Assembly: GCF_004360145.1 (NCBI RefSeq)
Contig: NZ_SAIT01000019.1
Location: 1-64,000, forward strand
DNA from: Aliiroseovarius marinus
GTDB lineage: Bacteria > Pseudomonadota > Alphaproteobacteria > Rhodobacterales > Rhodobacteraceae
Length of the DNA stretch: 64,000 nt
Direction: 5' to 3'
The translations under genes were made by a program, and so were the position numbers. Of the stretch, positions 18,278-27,598 are shown one piece after another; position 1 is the first letter of the stretch; the number at the start of each line of letters is the position of its first letter. The notes below the pieces were generated by a model. The model was not told the DNA's origin and did not search any database. It saw nothing but the letters and a program-made list of their open reading frames with translations.

Positions 18278-20445
18278 TAGTGCGCTCCACCGCTGAAGAT
18301 AATCATGATTGTCACCAAGGCGACGATGCCAAGGACCATCGCGAAGGCATAAGAGAAGAGGTAACCGGTCTGTGCGCGGCCAGCCTGCTTGGTGAACCAG
18401 GGCACGATGCCCATCGCCACGCCATTCAGGAAGCCGTCAATCACGTTGCCGTCACCGCGTTTCCACAGGAACCGTCCAACCATGAACGCGGGTTTGACGA
18501 AAAGGATGTCGTAGATCTCGTCGAAGTACCATTTGTTCAGAAGGAAGTTGTAGACATGCGGGAAGGTTTCGGCCAGGCGCTTCGGCAGGCTCGGGTTCTT
18601 GATGTAGAACCAGAACGCCGTCACGAACCCAATGATCATCGCCACGAAGGGCGAAAGCTTGACCCATTTCGGCACATAGTGCGCGTCATGCAGGACGTGG
18701 TTGTCCGGGTGCATGAAGATCGCACCTTTCGGGGCTTCGCCGTGATGGGCAGCGGCAACCGCCGCATGTGCTGGGTCGGCCATGGTTTCAGCATGTGCTT
18801 CATCCGTGGCATGGGCTGCGTCGTCATGGCTGTGATCGTCCGCATGCGTATCTGCGGCGTGATCATCACCGTGACCGTCAGCGGCTTCGCCGTGATCGTC
18901 ATGATGCGCGCTTGCATGGGCTTCGATGCCGAAGAACTGGTTCACTTTATCTTCTTTGCCGAAGAACGGGCCGTACCAAATCATACCAGCAAAGATCGCA
19001 CCGATCGCCAAAACACCCAGCGGGATGGTCATGACCAAGGGGCTTTCATGGGCGTGCTCATGCGTGTGCTTGTCGCCGCGCGCCTTGCCGTAGAAAGTCA
19101 TGAACATCAGACGCCAGCTATAGAAGCTGGTGAACAGCGCCGCGATGACCAGCATCCAGAAGGCGTAGCCTCCGTTCGTGCCGGCAAAGGCGCTTTCAAT
19201 CACGGCGTCTTTCGACAGGAAGCCTGCAAAGCCGATGGTGGTCAGCGGGATGCCGACACCGGTGATGGCCAGCGTGCCGATCATCATCGCCCAGAAGGTG
19301 ATGGGAAGCTTCTTCCGCAGGTCGCCGTAGTTGCGCATGTCCTGCTCGTGATGCATCCCGTGGATGACCGAACCGGCGCCAAGGAACAGCATCGCCTTGA
19401 AGAAGGCGTGGGTGAACAGGTGGAACATGGCGACCGAGTAGACGCCGACGCCAGCGGCCACAAACATATAGCCCAGCTGCGAACAGGTCGAATAGGCGAT
19501 CACGCGTTTGATGTCGTTTTGCACAAGACCCACGGTGGCCGCGAAGAACGCGGTAGTGGCGCCAAGGAAGACGATGAAATTGGTGGCCTCGGGCGCGTAT
19601 TCCATCAGGGGCGACATGCGGCAGACCAAGAAGACACCGGCGGTCACCATGGTCGCGGCGTGGATCAGCGCCGACACTGGAGTCGGGCCCTCCATCGCGT
19701 CCGGCAGCCAGGTGTGCAGGATCAGCTGCGCCGATTTACCCATCGCACCGACGAACAACAGGAAGGCCAGCAAGTTTGCGGCGTTCCAGTCGGTCCACAG
19801 GAAGTGGATGTTGGTTTCCGCCAGCGCGGGCGCTGCAGCGAACACATCGTCAAAGCGGATGCTGTCGGTCATGTAGAACAGGCCGAAGATGCCCAGAGCG
19901 AAACCAAAGTCACCTACACGGTTCACCACGAAAGCTTTGATCGCCGCCGCGTTGGCCGAGGGTTTCTTATAGTAAAAGCCGATCAACAGATACGAGGCCA
20001 CGCCCACGCCTTCCCAACCGAAGAACATCTGCAACAAGTTGTCTGAGGTCACCAGCATCAACATGGTGAAGGTGAAGAAGGACAGATAGGCGAAGAAACG
20101 GGGACGATAGCTTTCGCCCTCGAACTGCGGATCATGGGCCATGTAGCCCATAGAATACAGGTGAACCAGCGACGAAACGCTCGTCACCACGACCAGCATG
20201 ATCGCGGTTAGGCGGTCCAGACGGATCGACCAGTCAACGCTCAGCGAGCCCGACTGCACCCAATCCATCAGGTGAATGATCTGCGTCTCGGACCCCAGTC
20301 CGAAGAAGGTGATCCACGACAGGAAGGCCGACCAGAACAGCAGGGCTGTTGTCAGAATCTGCGCGCCCTTGTCTCCGATGAACCGGTGGCCGAAGCCAGC
20401 GACCAACGCGCCAAAAAGCGGGGCAAAAAGGATGAACTGTACCAT
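18277..20445 (-). CDS. nuoL: NADH-quinone oxidoreductase subunit L, with His-rich insertion
   Basis: The 722-residue distal proton-pumping subunit of complex I. The key Glu is in [18 protein letters not shown], and the channel segment [28 protein letters not shown] is present. It is about 110 residues longer than E. coli NuoL. Most of the excess is a hydrophilic loop at about residues 508-590 carrying some 18 histidines among Asp, Ala and Gly, just before the helix at [12 protein letters not shown]. The loop lies between membrane segments and may face the periplasm or cytoplasm; its side is not determined here. The histidines suggest metal or proton buffering, which is inference. The C-terminal segment that anchors the lateral helix is present. 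Confidence 0.96.
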   Translation of the reverse strand: MVQFILFAPLFGALVAGFGHRFIGDKGAQILTTALLFWSAFLSWITFFGLGSETQIIHLMDWVQSGSLSVDWSIRLDRLTAIMLVVVTSVSSLVHLYSMGYMAHDPQFEGESYRPRFFAYLSFFTFTMLMLVTSDNLLQMFFGWEGVGVASYLLIGFYYKKPSANAAAIKAFVVNRVGDFGFALGIFGLFYMTDSIRFDDVFAAAPALAETNIHFLWTDWNAANLLAFLLFVGAMGKSAQLILHTWLPDAMEGPTPVSALIHAATMVTAGVFLVCRMSPLMEYAPEATNFIVFLGATTAFFAATVGLVQNDIKRVIAYSTCSQLGYMFVAAGVGVYSVAMFHLFTHAFFKAMLFLGAGSVIHGMHHEQDMRNYGDLRKKLPITFWAMMIGTLAITGVGIPLTTIGFAGFLSKDAVIESAFAGTNGGYAFWMLVIAALFTSFYSWRLMFMTFYGKARGDKHTHEHAHESPLVMTIPLGVLAIGAIFAGMIWYGPFFGKEDKVNQFFGIEAHASAHHDDHGEAADGHGDDHAADTHADDHSHDDAAHATDEAHAETMADPAHAAVAAAHHGEAPKGAIFMHPDNHVLHDAHYVPKWVKLSPFVAMIIGFVTAFWFYIKNPSLPKRLAETFPHVYNFLLNKWYFDEIYDILFVKPAFMVGRFLWKRGDGNVIDGFLNGVAMGIVPWFTKQAGRAQTGYLFSYAFAMVLGIVALVTIMIIFSGGAH

Positions 20446-20451
20446 TCTTGG

Positions 20452-20757
20452 TTAGCCTTTCATCACGTTGACATCTTCGACAGCGATTGTGCCGCGGTTG
20501 CGGAAGAAGCTGACAAGGATCGCCAGACCGATGGCAGCTTCAGCAGCAGCCACGGTCAAAACAAAGAGCGTGAAAACCTGCCCCGTCAGATCGCCCAGAT
20601 AGGACGAGAACGCGACAAGGTTGATGTTCACGGAAAGAAGCATCAATTCGATCGACATCAAAAGGATGATGACGTTCTTACGGTTCAGGAAGAGCCCGAA
20701 AATGCCGATGACGAACAGCGCCGCACCAACTGCGAGATAATGTTCAAGACCTACCAT
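20452..20757 (-). CDS. nuoK: NADH-quinone oxidoreductase subunit K
   Basis: A 101-residue, three-helix membrane subunit of complex I ([11 protein letters not shown] start). The conserved acidic residues lie in [17 protein letters not shown] (helix 2) and in [12 protein letters not shown] (helix 3), both part of the proton path. An earlier in-frame start at 20796 adds a non-conserved basic stretch and is rejected. nuoL follows 6 bp later. Confidence 0.95.
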   Translation of the reverse strand: MVGLEHYLAVGAALFVIGIFGLFLNRKNVIILLMSIELMLLSVNINLVAFSSYLGDLTGQVFTLFVLTVAAAEAAIGLAILVSFFRNRGTIAVEDVNVMKG

Positions 20758-20774
20758 TTTGTCCCTTCCATTCC

Positions 20775-20794
20775 GGGCGCATCGTCTCGCGCCC
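20775..20794. repeat. Stem-loop between nuoJ and nuoK
   Basis: GGGCGC (20775-20780) and GCGCCC (20789-20794) can pair around an 8-nt loop in the 68-bp gap between nuoJ and nuoK. No U-tract follows, so it is more likely an RNA-stability or translation element than a terminator. Confidence 0.4.
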
Positions 20795-20825
20795 ACATCG
20801 TTTTATTCTTGTTCATCTCAGCCTC

Positions 20826-21440
20826 TTAAAGCCCCTGCCCCGGTTTTACGTCGATGATCTCCATCGCTTTGGCCGGGTCGCGGTGCATCTGGGCCATGAC
20901 GTTCTGGCGCTTCACATTCGTGCGGTGGCGCAGGGTCAGAACAATGGCGCCGATCATGGCGACCAGCAGGATCAGACCTGCCAGCTGGAAGAGCAGGATG
21001 TATTGGGTGTAAAGGATCTGGCCCAGAGCCTCGGTGTTGTGGGCCACGTCCAGCGCGGGGGTGACAGCAACGCGTGCGGCCTCGGCCCCGTCAGCGAATT
21101 GCCAAACGCCGAAGATGGTGCCCAGTTCCATCAGAAGGATCACACCGATCAGCAGCGCCAGCGGCAGAGACTTCGACATCTCGGCCTTCAGGGCGGCGAA
21201 ATCCACGTCCAGCATCATGACGACGAACAGGAACAGCACCGCAACCGCGCCCACATAGACGATCATCAGAAGCATCGCCACGAACTCGGCGCCCAAGAGG
21301 ACGAACAGGCCCGTTGCGCCGATGAAGGCGGTGATCAGCCACAGGACCGAGTGGACGGGGTGCCGTGCCATCACGGTAAAGAACCCGCCGACCACGGTGG
21401 TCAGGGCAAAGAGGTAAAAGGCGAAATCGGCAACGCTCAT
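20826..21440 (-). CDS. nuoJ: NADH-quinone oxidoreductase subunit J
   Basis: A 204-residue, five-helix membrane subunit of complex I. The N-terminus ([20 protein letters not shown]) and the third helix ([25 protein letters not shown]) carry the conserved pi-bulge-forming Tyr/Gly region of NuoJ. The start overlaps the preceding CMD-family gene by ATGA, and a GGAGGGGG ribosome site lies in that gene's end. Confidence 0.95.
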   Translation of the reverse strand: MSVADFAFYLFALTTVVGGFFTVMARHPVHSVLWLITAFIGATGLFVLLGAEFVAMLLMIVYVGAVAVLFLFVVMMLDVDFAALKAEMSKSLPLALLIGVILLMELGTIFGVWQFADGAEAARVAVTPALDVAHNTEALGQILYTQYILLFQLAGLILLVAMIGAIVLTLRHRTNVKRQNVMAQMHRDPAKAMEIIDVKPGQGL

Positions 21441-21844
21441 GCGTCCCCCTCCTCGTTTTCGTCAAAGACGGCTTGCGCTTCTTCCAGCGCCCGGTTCATC
21501 GCCGGCAGGCCGCCCAACATGGACATTTGATAGATCACTTCCGAGATCTCTTTTTCGGTGGCGCCGGCCTCGATGGCGTGGCGCACGGTCACTTTCAGCT
21601 GAGGTCCGGCCTGCGCGCCCGCGGCCACCAGCCCGGCAAGGGCCACCAGCATGCGGGTCTTCGCGTCCAGACCATCCTTGTTGAAGGTGTTGCCAAACAT
21701 CATGTCCATCATGTCTTTCGGCATGGTGGGCATCAGCTTGTCCAAACCCTCGGGAACGAACTTCTCGAGCGCAGGGTTGAAGGCGCGGAGCATCAAGGTG
21801 CCCTGCTCCAGCATTTCAGCGTATTTTTTTGATAGTTCGTCCAT
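21437..21844 (-). CDS. Carboxymuconolactone-decarboxylase-family protein within nuo operon
   Basis: A 135-residue helical protein. Residues about 58-125 match the CMD/AhpD-like fold: [21 protein letters not shown], then [33 protein letters not shown]. It contains no cysteine, so it cannot be an AhpD-type disulfide reductase. It also lacks the genes of protocatechuate breakdown around it, so gamma-carboxymuconolactone decarboxylation is unlikely. It is placed between nuoI (10 bp upstream) and nuoJ (4-bp overlap), so it is made together with complex I. A role in complex I assembly or stability is possible but unproven. Confidence 0.8.
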   Translation of the reverse strand: MDELSKKYAEMLEQGTLMLRAFNPALEKFVPEGLDKLMPTMPKDMMDMMFGNTFNKDGLDAKTRMLVALAGLVAAGAQAGPQLKVTVRHAIEAGATEKEISEVIYQMSMLGGLPAMNRALEEAQAVFDENEEGDA

Positions 21845-21853
21845 GGGATTTCC

Positions 21854-22345
21854 TTAGCGGTAAGGCGCGTCGAGTTCGATGTTGCGCGCGATCTCGGCTT
21901 CCCAGCGTTCGCCGTTCTCAAGCAGTTTTGCCTTGTCATAGAACAGCTCTTCGCGGGTTTCCGTCGCGAACTCGAAATTCGGACCTTCGACAATCGCATC
22001 TACCGGGCAAGCTTCCTGACAGAAGCCGCAATAGATGCACTTGGTCATGTCGATGTCATAGCGCGTGGTGCGGCGCGAGCCGTCGTCGCGGGGTTCCGCG
22101 TCGATGGTGATCGCTTGCGCGGGGCAGATCGCCTCGCAGAGTTTACATGCGATGCAACGCTCTTCCCCGTTGGGATAGCGGCGCAGCGCGTGTTCCCCAC
22201 GGAAACGTGGGCTGAGCGGGCCCTTCTCGAACGGGTAGTTGATCGTTGCCTTCTTGGCGAAGAAGTACTTCAGGCCCAGCTGGAACCCTTTGATGAAGTC
22301 CGTCAGCAGGAAGTACTTCGTAGCGCGTGCGTAATCAAAAGCCAT
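21854..22345 (-). CDS. nuoI: NADH-quinone oxidoreductase subunit I
   Basis: A 163-residue peripheral subunit of complex I holding two [4Fe-4S] clusters (N6a and N6b). The two ferredoxin motifs are [12 protein letters not shown] (about residues 63-74) and [12 protein letters not shown] (about 102-113). The N-terminal amphipathic helix ([18 protein letters not shown]) docks to the membrane arm. nuoH ends 3 bp away from its start. Confidence 0.96.
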   Translation of the reverse strand: MAFDYARATKYFLLTDFIKGFQLGLKYFFAKKATINYPFEKGPLSPRFRGEHALRRYPNGEERCIACKLCEAICPAQAITIDAEPRDDGSRRTTRYDIDMTKCIYCGFCQEACPVDAIVEGPNFEFATETREELFYDKAKLLENGERWEAEIARNIELDAPYR

Positions 22346-22348
22346 TGA

Positions 22349-23386
22349 TCAGCCCCCCACAGTCCAGCGGGCATAAGCGCCCCAGAATGCCCCGTATTGG
22401 GCGAAGAATGCGACCAGCACGACCCAAGCCAGCGACAACGGCAGGAAGACTTTCCAGCCAATGCGCATCAGTTGGTCATAGCGGTAGCGCGGAGTGATGG
22501 CCTTCACCATCGAGAAGACGAAGAAGAAGAAGAAGATCTTCGCGAACAGCCACAGGATGCCGTCCGGTAGGCCTTCCACGGGCGACAGCCAGCCGCCGAA
22601 GAACAGGATCGAGATCAGCGTACACATCAGAACGATGGCCACATATTCACCGATCATGAACAGCAGGAAGGGCGTCGACGAGTATTCGACCTGATAGCCC
22701 GCCACCAGTTCCGATTCCGCTTCGGGAAGGTCGAAGGGCGGGCGGTTGGTCTCTGCCAGTGCCGAGATCAAGAACAGGAAGACCATCGGGAAGTGCGGCA
22801 GCCAGTACCAGCTGAACAGACCCGCGCCGTCTTGTGCGTTCACGATGTCTCCAAAGTTCATCGAGCCGGTCGAGATGATCACACCGATGATGATCAGGCC
22901 GATCGAGACTTCGTAAGAAATCATCTGTGCGGCCGAGCGCAGCGAGCCAAGGAACGGGTATTTCGAGTTCGAGGCCCAGCCGCCCATGATCACGCCGTAG
23001 ACCTCAAGCGAGGAGACCGCGAAGACGAACAGGATCGCCACGTTCACGTCTGCCAGAACCCAGCCGTCGTTAAACGGGATAACCGACCACGCGACCATTG
23101 CCAGCACGAAGCTCAGCATCGGGGCCAGCATGAAGACAAACCGGTCCGCGCCCGCAGGCACGACGATTTCCTTCAGCACGTATTTCAGGAAGTCCGCAAA
23201 GGATTGCAGCACGCCGAAAGCACCAACCACGTTGGGCCCTTTGCGCAGCTGAACGGCTGCCCAGACCTTGCGGTCGAAGTAGAGCAGAAAGGCCAGCGCC
23301 ACCAGAAGTGGGACCACGATCAGCAGACACTGACCGATGATCAAAAGCGCGATGCCTAAGTTTGTTGTGGTGAAGAATTCATACAT
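22349..23386 (-). CDS. nuoH: NADH-quinone oxidoreductase subunit H
   Basis: A 345-residue membrane subunit of complex I (about eight helices) forming the quinone entry chamber. Conserved loops are [19 protein letters not shown] (about residues 37-55) and [18 protein letters not shown] (about 218-235), which hold the acidic residues that couple quinone reduction to pumping. Length and start are standard. A 36-bp gap separates it from nuoG. Confidence 0.96.
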   Translation of the reverse strand: MYEFFTTTNLGIALLIIGQCLLIVVPLLVALAFLLYFDRKVWAAVQLRKGPNVVGAFGVLQSFADFLKYVLKEIVVPAGADRFVFMLAPMLSFVLAMVAWSVIPFNDGWVLADVNVAILFVFAVSSLEVYGVIMGGWASNSKYPFLGSLRSAAQMISYEVSIGLIIIGVIISTGSMNFGDIVNAQDGAGLFSWYWLPHFPMVFLFLISALAETNRPPFDLPEAESELVAGYQVEYSSTPFLLFMIGEYVAIVLMCTLISILFFGGWLSPVEGLPDGILWLFAKIFFFFFVFSMVKAITPRYRYDQLMRIGWKVFLPLSLAWVVLVAFFAQYGAFWGAYARWTVGG

Positions 23387-23422
23387 ATCTCTTCATGCCC
23401 TCAGACCGTAGGTATTCCATAT

Positions 23423-25444
23423 TCATTCAGCAGCCAGCGACGTGCCGGTGCGGGCGCGCGCTTGTGCGGACAGTTCAGCCATCACTTCCGACGCCCGAGC
23501 GATCGGGTTGGTCAGGTAGAAATCGCCAATCACATAGCGGAAGGACGCGTTGCCCATCTTCTCGACCGGCAGCGGCTGCCATTCATTGTCAGCGACTTGA
23601 TCAACGCCACCCAGAACCGGAGCCGCTTCAACCATTGCGCGGCGCAGGCCGGCTTGGGTGTCCCACGGCAGGGTCGCACCCAGTTCAGCCGACAGTGCAC
23701 GCAGGATGGCCCAGTTTTCCTTGGCCTCGCCCGGTGCGAAGTTGGCGCGCAGCGCGACCTGCGGGCGGCCCTCGGTGTTCACGAACAGACCGCTTTCTTC
23801 CGTGTAGGCTGCGCCCGGCAGGATCACGTCGGCGCGCATTGCGCCACGATCACCGTGGCTGCCCTGATAGATCACGAAGGGACCATCAGCGATTTCGATC
23901 TCATCCGCGCCCATGTTGAAGAAAACGTCAGCGCCTGTGGTGGCGGCTTCCATGCCGCCTTCGGTCACAGCGCCCAGATCCATTGCGCCAACGCGGCCAG
24001 CGGCAGTGTGCAGGATCATCAGCTTCGAGCCGGTATCCTCGGCCAGTTTCATCGCGTTCGACAGAACGGCCAGACCGTCCGCTTCACGCAGGGCGCCCTG
24101 CCCGACGATCACCACAGACGGCGCGTCTTTCACAGCGCCATAGTCTTTGCCCACGATGCTGTCCAGCGCGGCGCGGTCATTGCCCACATGCGCGTAATCG
24201 TAGGTCAGATCAACGGCTTCACCGACCAGCCCAACCTCGGCACCTTTCAGCCACGCCTTGCGGATGCGGGCGTTCAGAACCGGCGCTTCAACACGCGGGT
24301 TGGTGCCAATGAGCTGGATGAATTTGGCGTTGTCGATGTCTTCGATCGATGCCGTGCCGACATAACCCGAGCGGTTGCCAATCGGCAGGCGCGCGTTGTC
24401 GGTGCGGCATTCCACGTTGCCACCCAGACCTTCAACGATGGTCTTCAGGCTGAAGGTCGCCTCGGCCGAGGCCAGATCACCGATCAGACCAGCAACTTTA
24501 TCGGCACCTTTCAGTGCCTCGGCAGCTTTCGACAGAGCCTCCCCCCAGGTGGCTTTGCGCAATTTGCCGTTTTCGCGGATGTAAGGCACGTCCAGACGCT
24601 GGCGGCGCAGACCGTCCCAGATGAAACGCGTCTTGTCGGAAATCCATTCCTCGTTCACGCCGTCATGGTTGCGCGGCAGCACGCGCATGACTTCGCGGCC
24701 CTTGGTGTCCACGCGGATGTTCGAACCAAGCGCGTCCATCACGTCGATGGTTTCGGTCTTGGTCAGTTCCCACGGACGGGCAGTGAACGCATAGGGTTTC
24801 GAGGTCAAGGCACCTACCGGACACAGGTCGATGATGTTGCCCTGCATATTCGAGTCCAGCGTCTGGTTCAGATAGCTGGTAATCTCGGCGTCTTCGCCGC
24901 GACCGGTCTGGCCCATCTGGCTGATGCCCGCGACCTCGGTCGTGAAGCGCACGCAGCGGGTGCAGGAAATGCAGCGGGTCATCGCGGTCGACACCAGCGG
25001 ACCCAGATCCAGATCATCCACCGAGCGCTTCATCTCGTTGAAACGTGTACCGGACATGCCGTAAGCCATCGCCTGATCCTGCAGGTCGCATTCGCCACCC
25101 TGGTCGCAGATCGGGCAATCCAGAGGGTGGTTGATCAGCATGAACTCCATCACGCCTTCGCGGGCCTTCTTGACCATGGGCGAGTTGGTTTTCACGACCG
25201 GCGGTTGACCTTCCGGACCGGGGCGCAGATCGCGCACCTGCATCGCACAAGACGCTGCCGGCTTGGGCGGACCGCCCACGACCTCGACCAGACACATGCG
25301 GCAGTTGCCCGCAATCGACAGACGTTCGTGATAGCAGAAACGCGGAACCTCGATCCCGGCCACTTCACATGCCTGGATCAGCGTCATCGCGCCGTCCACC
25401 TCGATTTCCATGTCGTCAATGACGATCTTTTTCAGGTCGCTCAT
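23423..25444 (-). CDS. nuoG: NADH-quinone oxidoreductase subunit G
   Basis: A 673-residue iron-sulfur subunit of complex I. The start at 25444 ([11 protein letters not shown]) follows an AAAAAGGG ribosome site; the longer open frame is not conserved. The [2Fe-2S] cluster N1b uses Cys37, Cys48 and Cys51 plus a later Cys. The His-Cys motif [18 protein letters not shown] binds N5, and [10 protein letters not shown] binds N4. The C-terminal molybdopterin-oxidoreductase-like domain is degenerate, as in mitochondrial NDUFS1, and shorter than in E. coli. It lacks the extra N7 cluster cysteines. Confidence 0.95.
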   Translation of the reverse strand: MSDLKKIVIDDMEIEVDGAMTLIQACEVAGIEVPRFCYHERLSIAGNCRMCLVEVVGGPPKPAASCAMQVRDLRPGPEGQPPVVKTNSPMVKKAREGVMEFMLINHPLDCPICDQGGECDLQDQAMAYGMSGTRFNEMKRSVDDLDLGPLVSTAMTRCISCTRCVRFTTEVAGISQMGQTGRGEDAEITSYLNQTLDSNMQGNIIDLCPVGALTSKPYAFTARPWELTKTETIDVMDALGSNIRVDTKGREVMRVLPRNHDGVNEEWISDKTRFIWDGLRRQRLDVPYIRENGKLRKATWGEALSKAAEALKGADKVAGLIGDLASAEATFSLKTIVEGLGGNVECRTDNARLPIGNRSGYVGTASIEDIDNAKFIQLIGTNPRVEAPVLNARIRKAWLKGAEVGLVGEAVDLTYDYAHVGNDRAALDSIVGKDYGAVKDAPSVVIVGQGALREADGLAVLSNAMKLAEDTGSKLMILHTAAGRVGAMDLGAVTEGGMEAATTGADVFFNMGADEIEIADGPFVIYQGSHGDRGAMRADVILPGAAYTEESGLFVNTEGRPQVALRANFAPGEAKENWAILRALSAELGATLPWDTQAGLRRAMVEAAPVLGGVDQVADNEWQPLPVEKMGNASFRYVIGDFYLTNPIARASEVMAELSAQARARTGTSLAAE

Positions 25445-25464
25445 CACGGTCCCTTTTTCGTTCC

Positions 25465-25489
25465 GCGGGCCGGGTTTTCCCGGTCCCGC
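25465..25489. promoter_or_regulatory. GC-rich stem-loop upstream of nuoG
   Basis: GCGGGCCGGG (25465-25474) pairs with CCCGG (25479-25483) and CCCGC (25485-25489), with one bulged T (25484) and a 4-nt loop. It occupies the 58-bp gap between the DUF5333-like gene and nuoG and lies 21 bp before the nuoG ATG. On the transcribed strand it is followed by an A/G-rich stretch, so it is not a terminator. An RNA-processing or stability barrier is likely. Confidence 0.65.
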
Positions 25490-25502
25490 ACATGTCAGCC
25501 CC

Positions 25503-25916
25503 TCAACGCTCGTACAGTAACGAGCCGGCAAAGGTGCCTTTTTCCATCTCCGCACGGCCTACCGTGCAATAGGTTTCTTCCTGGCCCGCAACCACACCTT
25601 TCGACGCCAACAGAGGCTCGGCGATGGCGCGGAAACGGTCCTGTTCAGTTTCGCTGTCGACATAGGCCATGACCTCGCCATGCGAGAAGCCCAGCGACAT
25701 GGCGTGCTTGCGCAGCGAAAACGCCTTGTTCAGAAGGCGCAGCTTGCGCAATTTCAGCGCATCACAGTTTTCGTCGATCAGATAGGCGACCGACGCCCCC
25801 AGCAGCTCGGAATGCATCCGCGCATCCTTGCGCAGCGGATCGTAATCGGTGGCCTGTGCCACACCGGCAGCCAGAGACAGGCCAGCGGCCAGAAAAACAG
25901 TGCGAATACTCATCAT
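25503..25916 (-). CDS. Secreted hypothetical protein (DUF5333-like) within nuo operon
   Basis: A 137-residue exported protein. The Sec signal peptide is at residues 1-22 (hydrophobic [11 protein letters not shown], cleavage after AQA). The mature part is helical and charged, with two Cys ([15 protein letters not shown] and [12 protein letters not shown]) that may form a disulfide. From memory it resembles the DUF5333 proteins of Rhodobacteraceae, whose function is unknown. The start at 25916 is set by an AAAGGAGAT ribosome site 7 bp upstream; that site is locked in a perfect 10-bp hairpin (25922-25945). The location between nuoF and nuoG is odd for a periplasmic protein, since both neighbours are cytoplasmic. 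Its role in complex I biogenesis is conjecture. Confidence 0.75.
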   Translation of the reverse strand: MMSIRTVFLAAGLSLAAGVAQATDYDPLRKDARMHSELLGASVAYLIDENCDALKLRKLRLLNKAFSLRKHAMSLGFSHGEVMAYVDSETEQDRFRAIAEPLLASKGVVAGQEETYCTVGRAEMEKGTFAGSLLYER

Positions 25917-25921
25917 GACAA

Positions 25922-25945
25922 ATCTCCTTTGTGTCCAAAGGAGAT
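25922..25945 (-). promoter_or_regulatory. Shine-Dalgarno-sequestering hairpin of the DUF5333-like gene
   Basis: On the minus strand ATCTCCTTTG, a 4-nt loop (GACA), then CAAAGGAGAT form a perfect 10-bp stem. The 3' arm contains the whole ribosome binding site of the gene at 25503-25916, and the 5' arm is a mimic of the 16S rRNA anti-SD. Translation should be low unless the stem is opened. Candidate openers are a ribosome, a protein, RNA cleavage or temperature. Confidence 0.75.
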
Positions 25946-25980
25946 GGTGATGCAGAGCGCTGTCATGCAATAACAACGCG

Positions 25981-26011
25981 CTGAAACGGGCGTGAAACCG
26001 CCTGTTTTCAG
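25981..26011. repeat. Imperfect stem-loop after nuoF
   Basis: CTGAAAC (25981-25987) with GTTTTCAG (26004-26011), and inner GGCG (25989-25992) with CGCC (25999-26002), form an interrupted hairpin in the 146-bp gap between nuoF and the DUF5333-like gene. It lacks a U-tract on the minus strand. Confidence 0.45.
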
Positions 26012-26062
26012 TATGTTGCGTTGCTTGATCATGATCCGGCCTCTATCCCGTCTATCGCCCGC

Positions 26063-27358
26063 TTACTCAGCAGCGATGCTGACTTTGCCCTGTTTATTCA
26101 CACGAATACGGTCTTCGATTTCATCGCGGAAGTTGTTGATCAGGCCTTGGATCGGCCAAGCCGCCGCATCCCCCAGCGCACAGATCGTGTGGCCTTCGAC
26201 CTGTTTGGTCACGTCCCACAGCATGTCGATCTCTTCCACGTCGGCCTCGCCTTTCACCAGACGATCCATCACGCGCATCATCCAGCCAGTACCTTCGCGG
26301 CACGGCGTACACTGGCCGCAGCTTTCGTGCTTATAGAATTTCGACAGGCGCCAGATGGCTTTGATGATGTCGGTGGACTGGTCCATGACGATCACAGCCG
26401 CGGTACCAAGGCCCGAGCCCAGCTCGCCGCGCAGATAGTCGAAATCCATGATCGCATCGCGCATGTTTTCGGCGCGCACACAGGGAACTGAGGACCCGCC
26501 CGGAATAACCGCTTTCAGGTTGTCCCAGCCGCCGCGAATGCCGCCGCAGTGCTTTTCGATCAGTTCTTCAAAGCTGATCGACATCGCCTCTTCCACCACG
26601 CACGGGTTGTTCACGTGGCCCGAGATGCCAAAAAGCTTGGTGCCAGCGTTGTTGGCGCGGCCAAAGCCCGCAAACCACTCGGGGCCACGGCGCAGGATGG
26701 TCGGAACGACAGCAATCGATTCCACGTTGTTCACGGTGGTCGGGCAGCCATACAGACCCGCACCCGCCGGGAATGGCGGCTTCATGCGGGGCATGCCCTT
26801 TTTGCCTTCAAGGCTTTCGATCAGCGCAGTTTCTTCACCACAGATATAGGCGCCTGCCCCGTGATGCAGGAACAGGTCGAAATCCCAACCGGATTTCGCA
26901 GCATTCTTGCCCAACAGACCCGCATCATAGGCTTCGTCGATGGCCGCTTGCAGCGCTTCACGCTCGCGGATGAATTCGCCGCGGATATAGATGTACGCGG
27001 TGTTGGCACCCATCGCGAAGGACGCGATCAGCGCGCCTTCGATCAGCGTGTGCGGATCATGGCGCATGATCTCGCGGTCTTTACAGGTGCCGGGTTCGGA
27101 TTCATCGGCGTTAATGACCAGATAGGCCGGACGTCCGTCGCTTTCCTTCGGCATGAAGGACCACTTCAGACCGGTCGGGAAGCCCGCCCCGCCACGACCC
27201 CGCAGGCCCGAGGCCTTCATCTGATCGATAATCCAGTCGCGACCCTTTTTGATGATCCCGGCTGTGCCGTCCCAGTGACCACGCGCTTTGGCGCCCGCAA
27301 GGGTGCGTTCGTGCATGCCATAGAGGTTGGTAAAGATCCGGTCTTTATCCTGCAGCAT
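26063..27358 (-). CDS. nuoF: NADH-quinone oxidoreductase subunit F
   Basis: A 431-residue NADH-oxidising subunit of complex I. The NADH/FMN-binding segments are [13 protein letters not shown] (about residues 54-66) and the Gly-rich [19 protein letters not shown] (about 168-186). The [4Fe-4S] cluster N3 is bound by [10 protein letters not shown] (about 345-354) and a Cys about 40 residues later (HTICALGD). It reads into a 146-bp gap holding two stem-loops before the next gene. Confidence 0.96.
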   Translation of the reverse strand: MLQDKDRIFTNLYGMHERTLAGAKARGHWDGTAGIIKKGRDWIIDQMKASGLRGRGGAGFPTGLKWSFMPKESDGRPAYLVINADESEPGTCKDREIMRHDPHTLIEGALIASFAMGANTAYIYIRGEFIREREALQAAIDEAYDAGLLGKNAAKSGWDFDLFLHHGAGAYICGEETALIESLEGKKGMPRMKPPFPAGAGLYGCPTTVNNVESIAVVPTILRRGPEWFAGFGRANNAGTKLFGISGHVNNPCVVEEAMSISFEELIEKHCGGIRGGWDNLKAVIPGGSSVPCVRAENMRDAIMDFDYLRGELGSGLGTAAVIVMDQSTDIIKAIWRLSKFYKHESCGQCTPCREGTGWMMRVMDRLVKGEADVEEIDMLWDVTKQVEGHTICALGDAAAWPIQGLINNFRDEIEDRIRVNKQGKVSIAAE

Positions 27359-27364
27359 TCGCTT

Positions 27365-27589
27365 CTATCCTTCATCCGTCTGACGCGCGCGCCAGATCCG
27401 ATACGTTACAACCAGTCCGAAAACGAAACCGGCCAGCGCCAGCATGTCGACCAAGGCCATAGTCCGGTTGGACCAGCCAAGGCTGTTGCCAGCAAACGTG
27501 CCGCCAACCCACAACAGACCGGTCGCAGCGATGACGAGTGCCGCCAAACGCCCCTGCTGTCCGATGTTGTTTTGCGGGTCAGTTGCCAT
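27365..27589 (-). CDS. Small two-helix membrane protein (DUF5337-like) in nuo operon
   Basis: A 74-residue protein with two membrane segments (about residues 15-33 and 44-63) joined by a short SLGWSNRT loop and a charged C-terminus (RIWRARQTDEG). From memory it resembles the DUF5337 family of Rhodobacteraceae. It lies between nuoE (9 bp) and nuoF (6 bp), so it belongs to the complex I transcript. Its size and topology recall accessory membrane subunits or assembly factors, but nothing in the sequence proves this. Confidence 0.75.
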   Translation of the reverse strand: MATDPQNNIGQQGRLAALVIAATGLLWVGGTFAGNSLGWSNRTMALVDMLALAGFVFGLVVTYRIWRARQTDEG

Positions 27590-27598
27590 GTTTATCCC

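Noticed and set aside
15812-20046. Long plus-strand frames (619 and 588 codons) antisense to nuoN, nuoM and nuoL
   Set aside because: Rich in His/Gln/Arg, no signal, no domain; they mirror hydrophobic codons of membrane subunits.
23462-25672. 736-codon open frame on the plus strand, antisense to nuoG
   Set aside because: The nuoG frame carries all the Fe-S cluster motifs. The antisense product is a Gln/Arg/His-rich string with no family features, as expected from GC-rich codon bias.
25917-25976. N-terminal extension of the DUF5333-like protein
   Set aside because: It would code through the perfect hairpin and put residues before a clear signal peptide that has its own SD.
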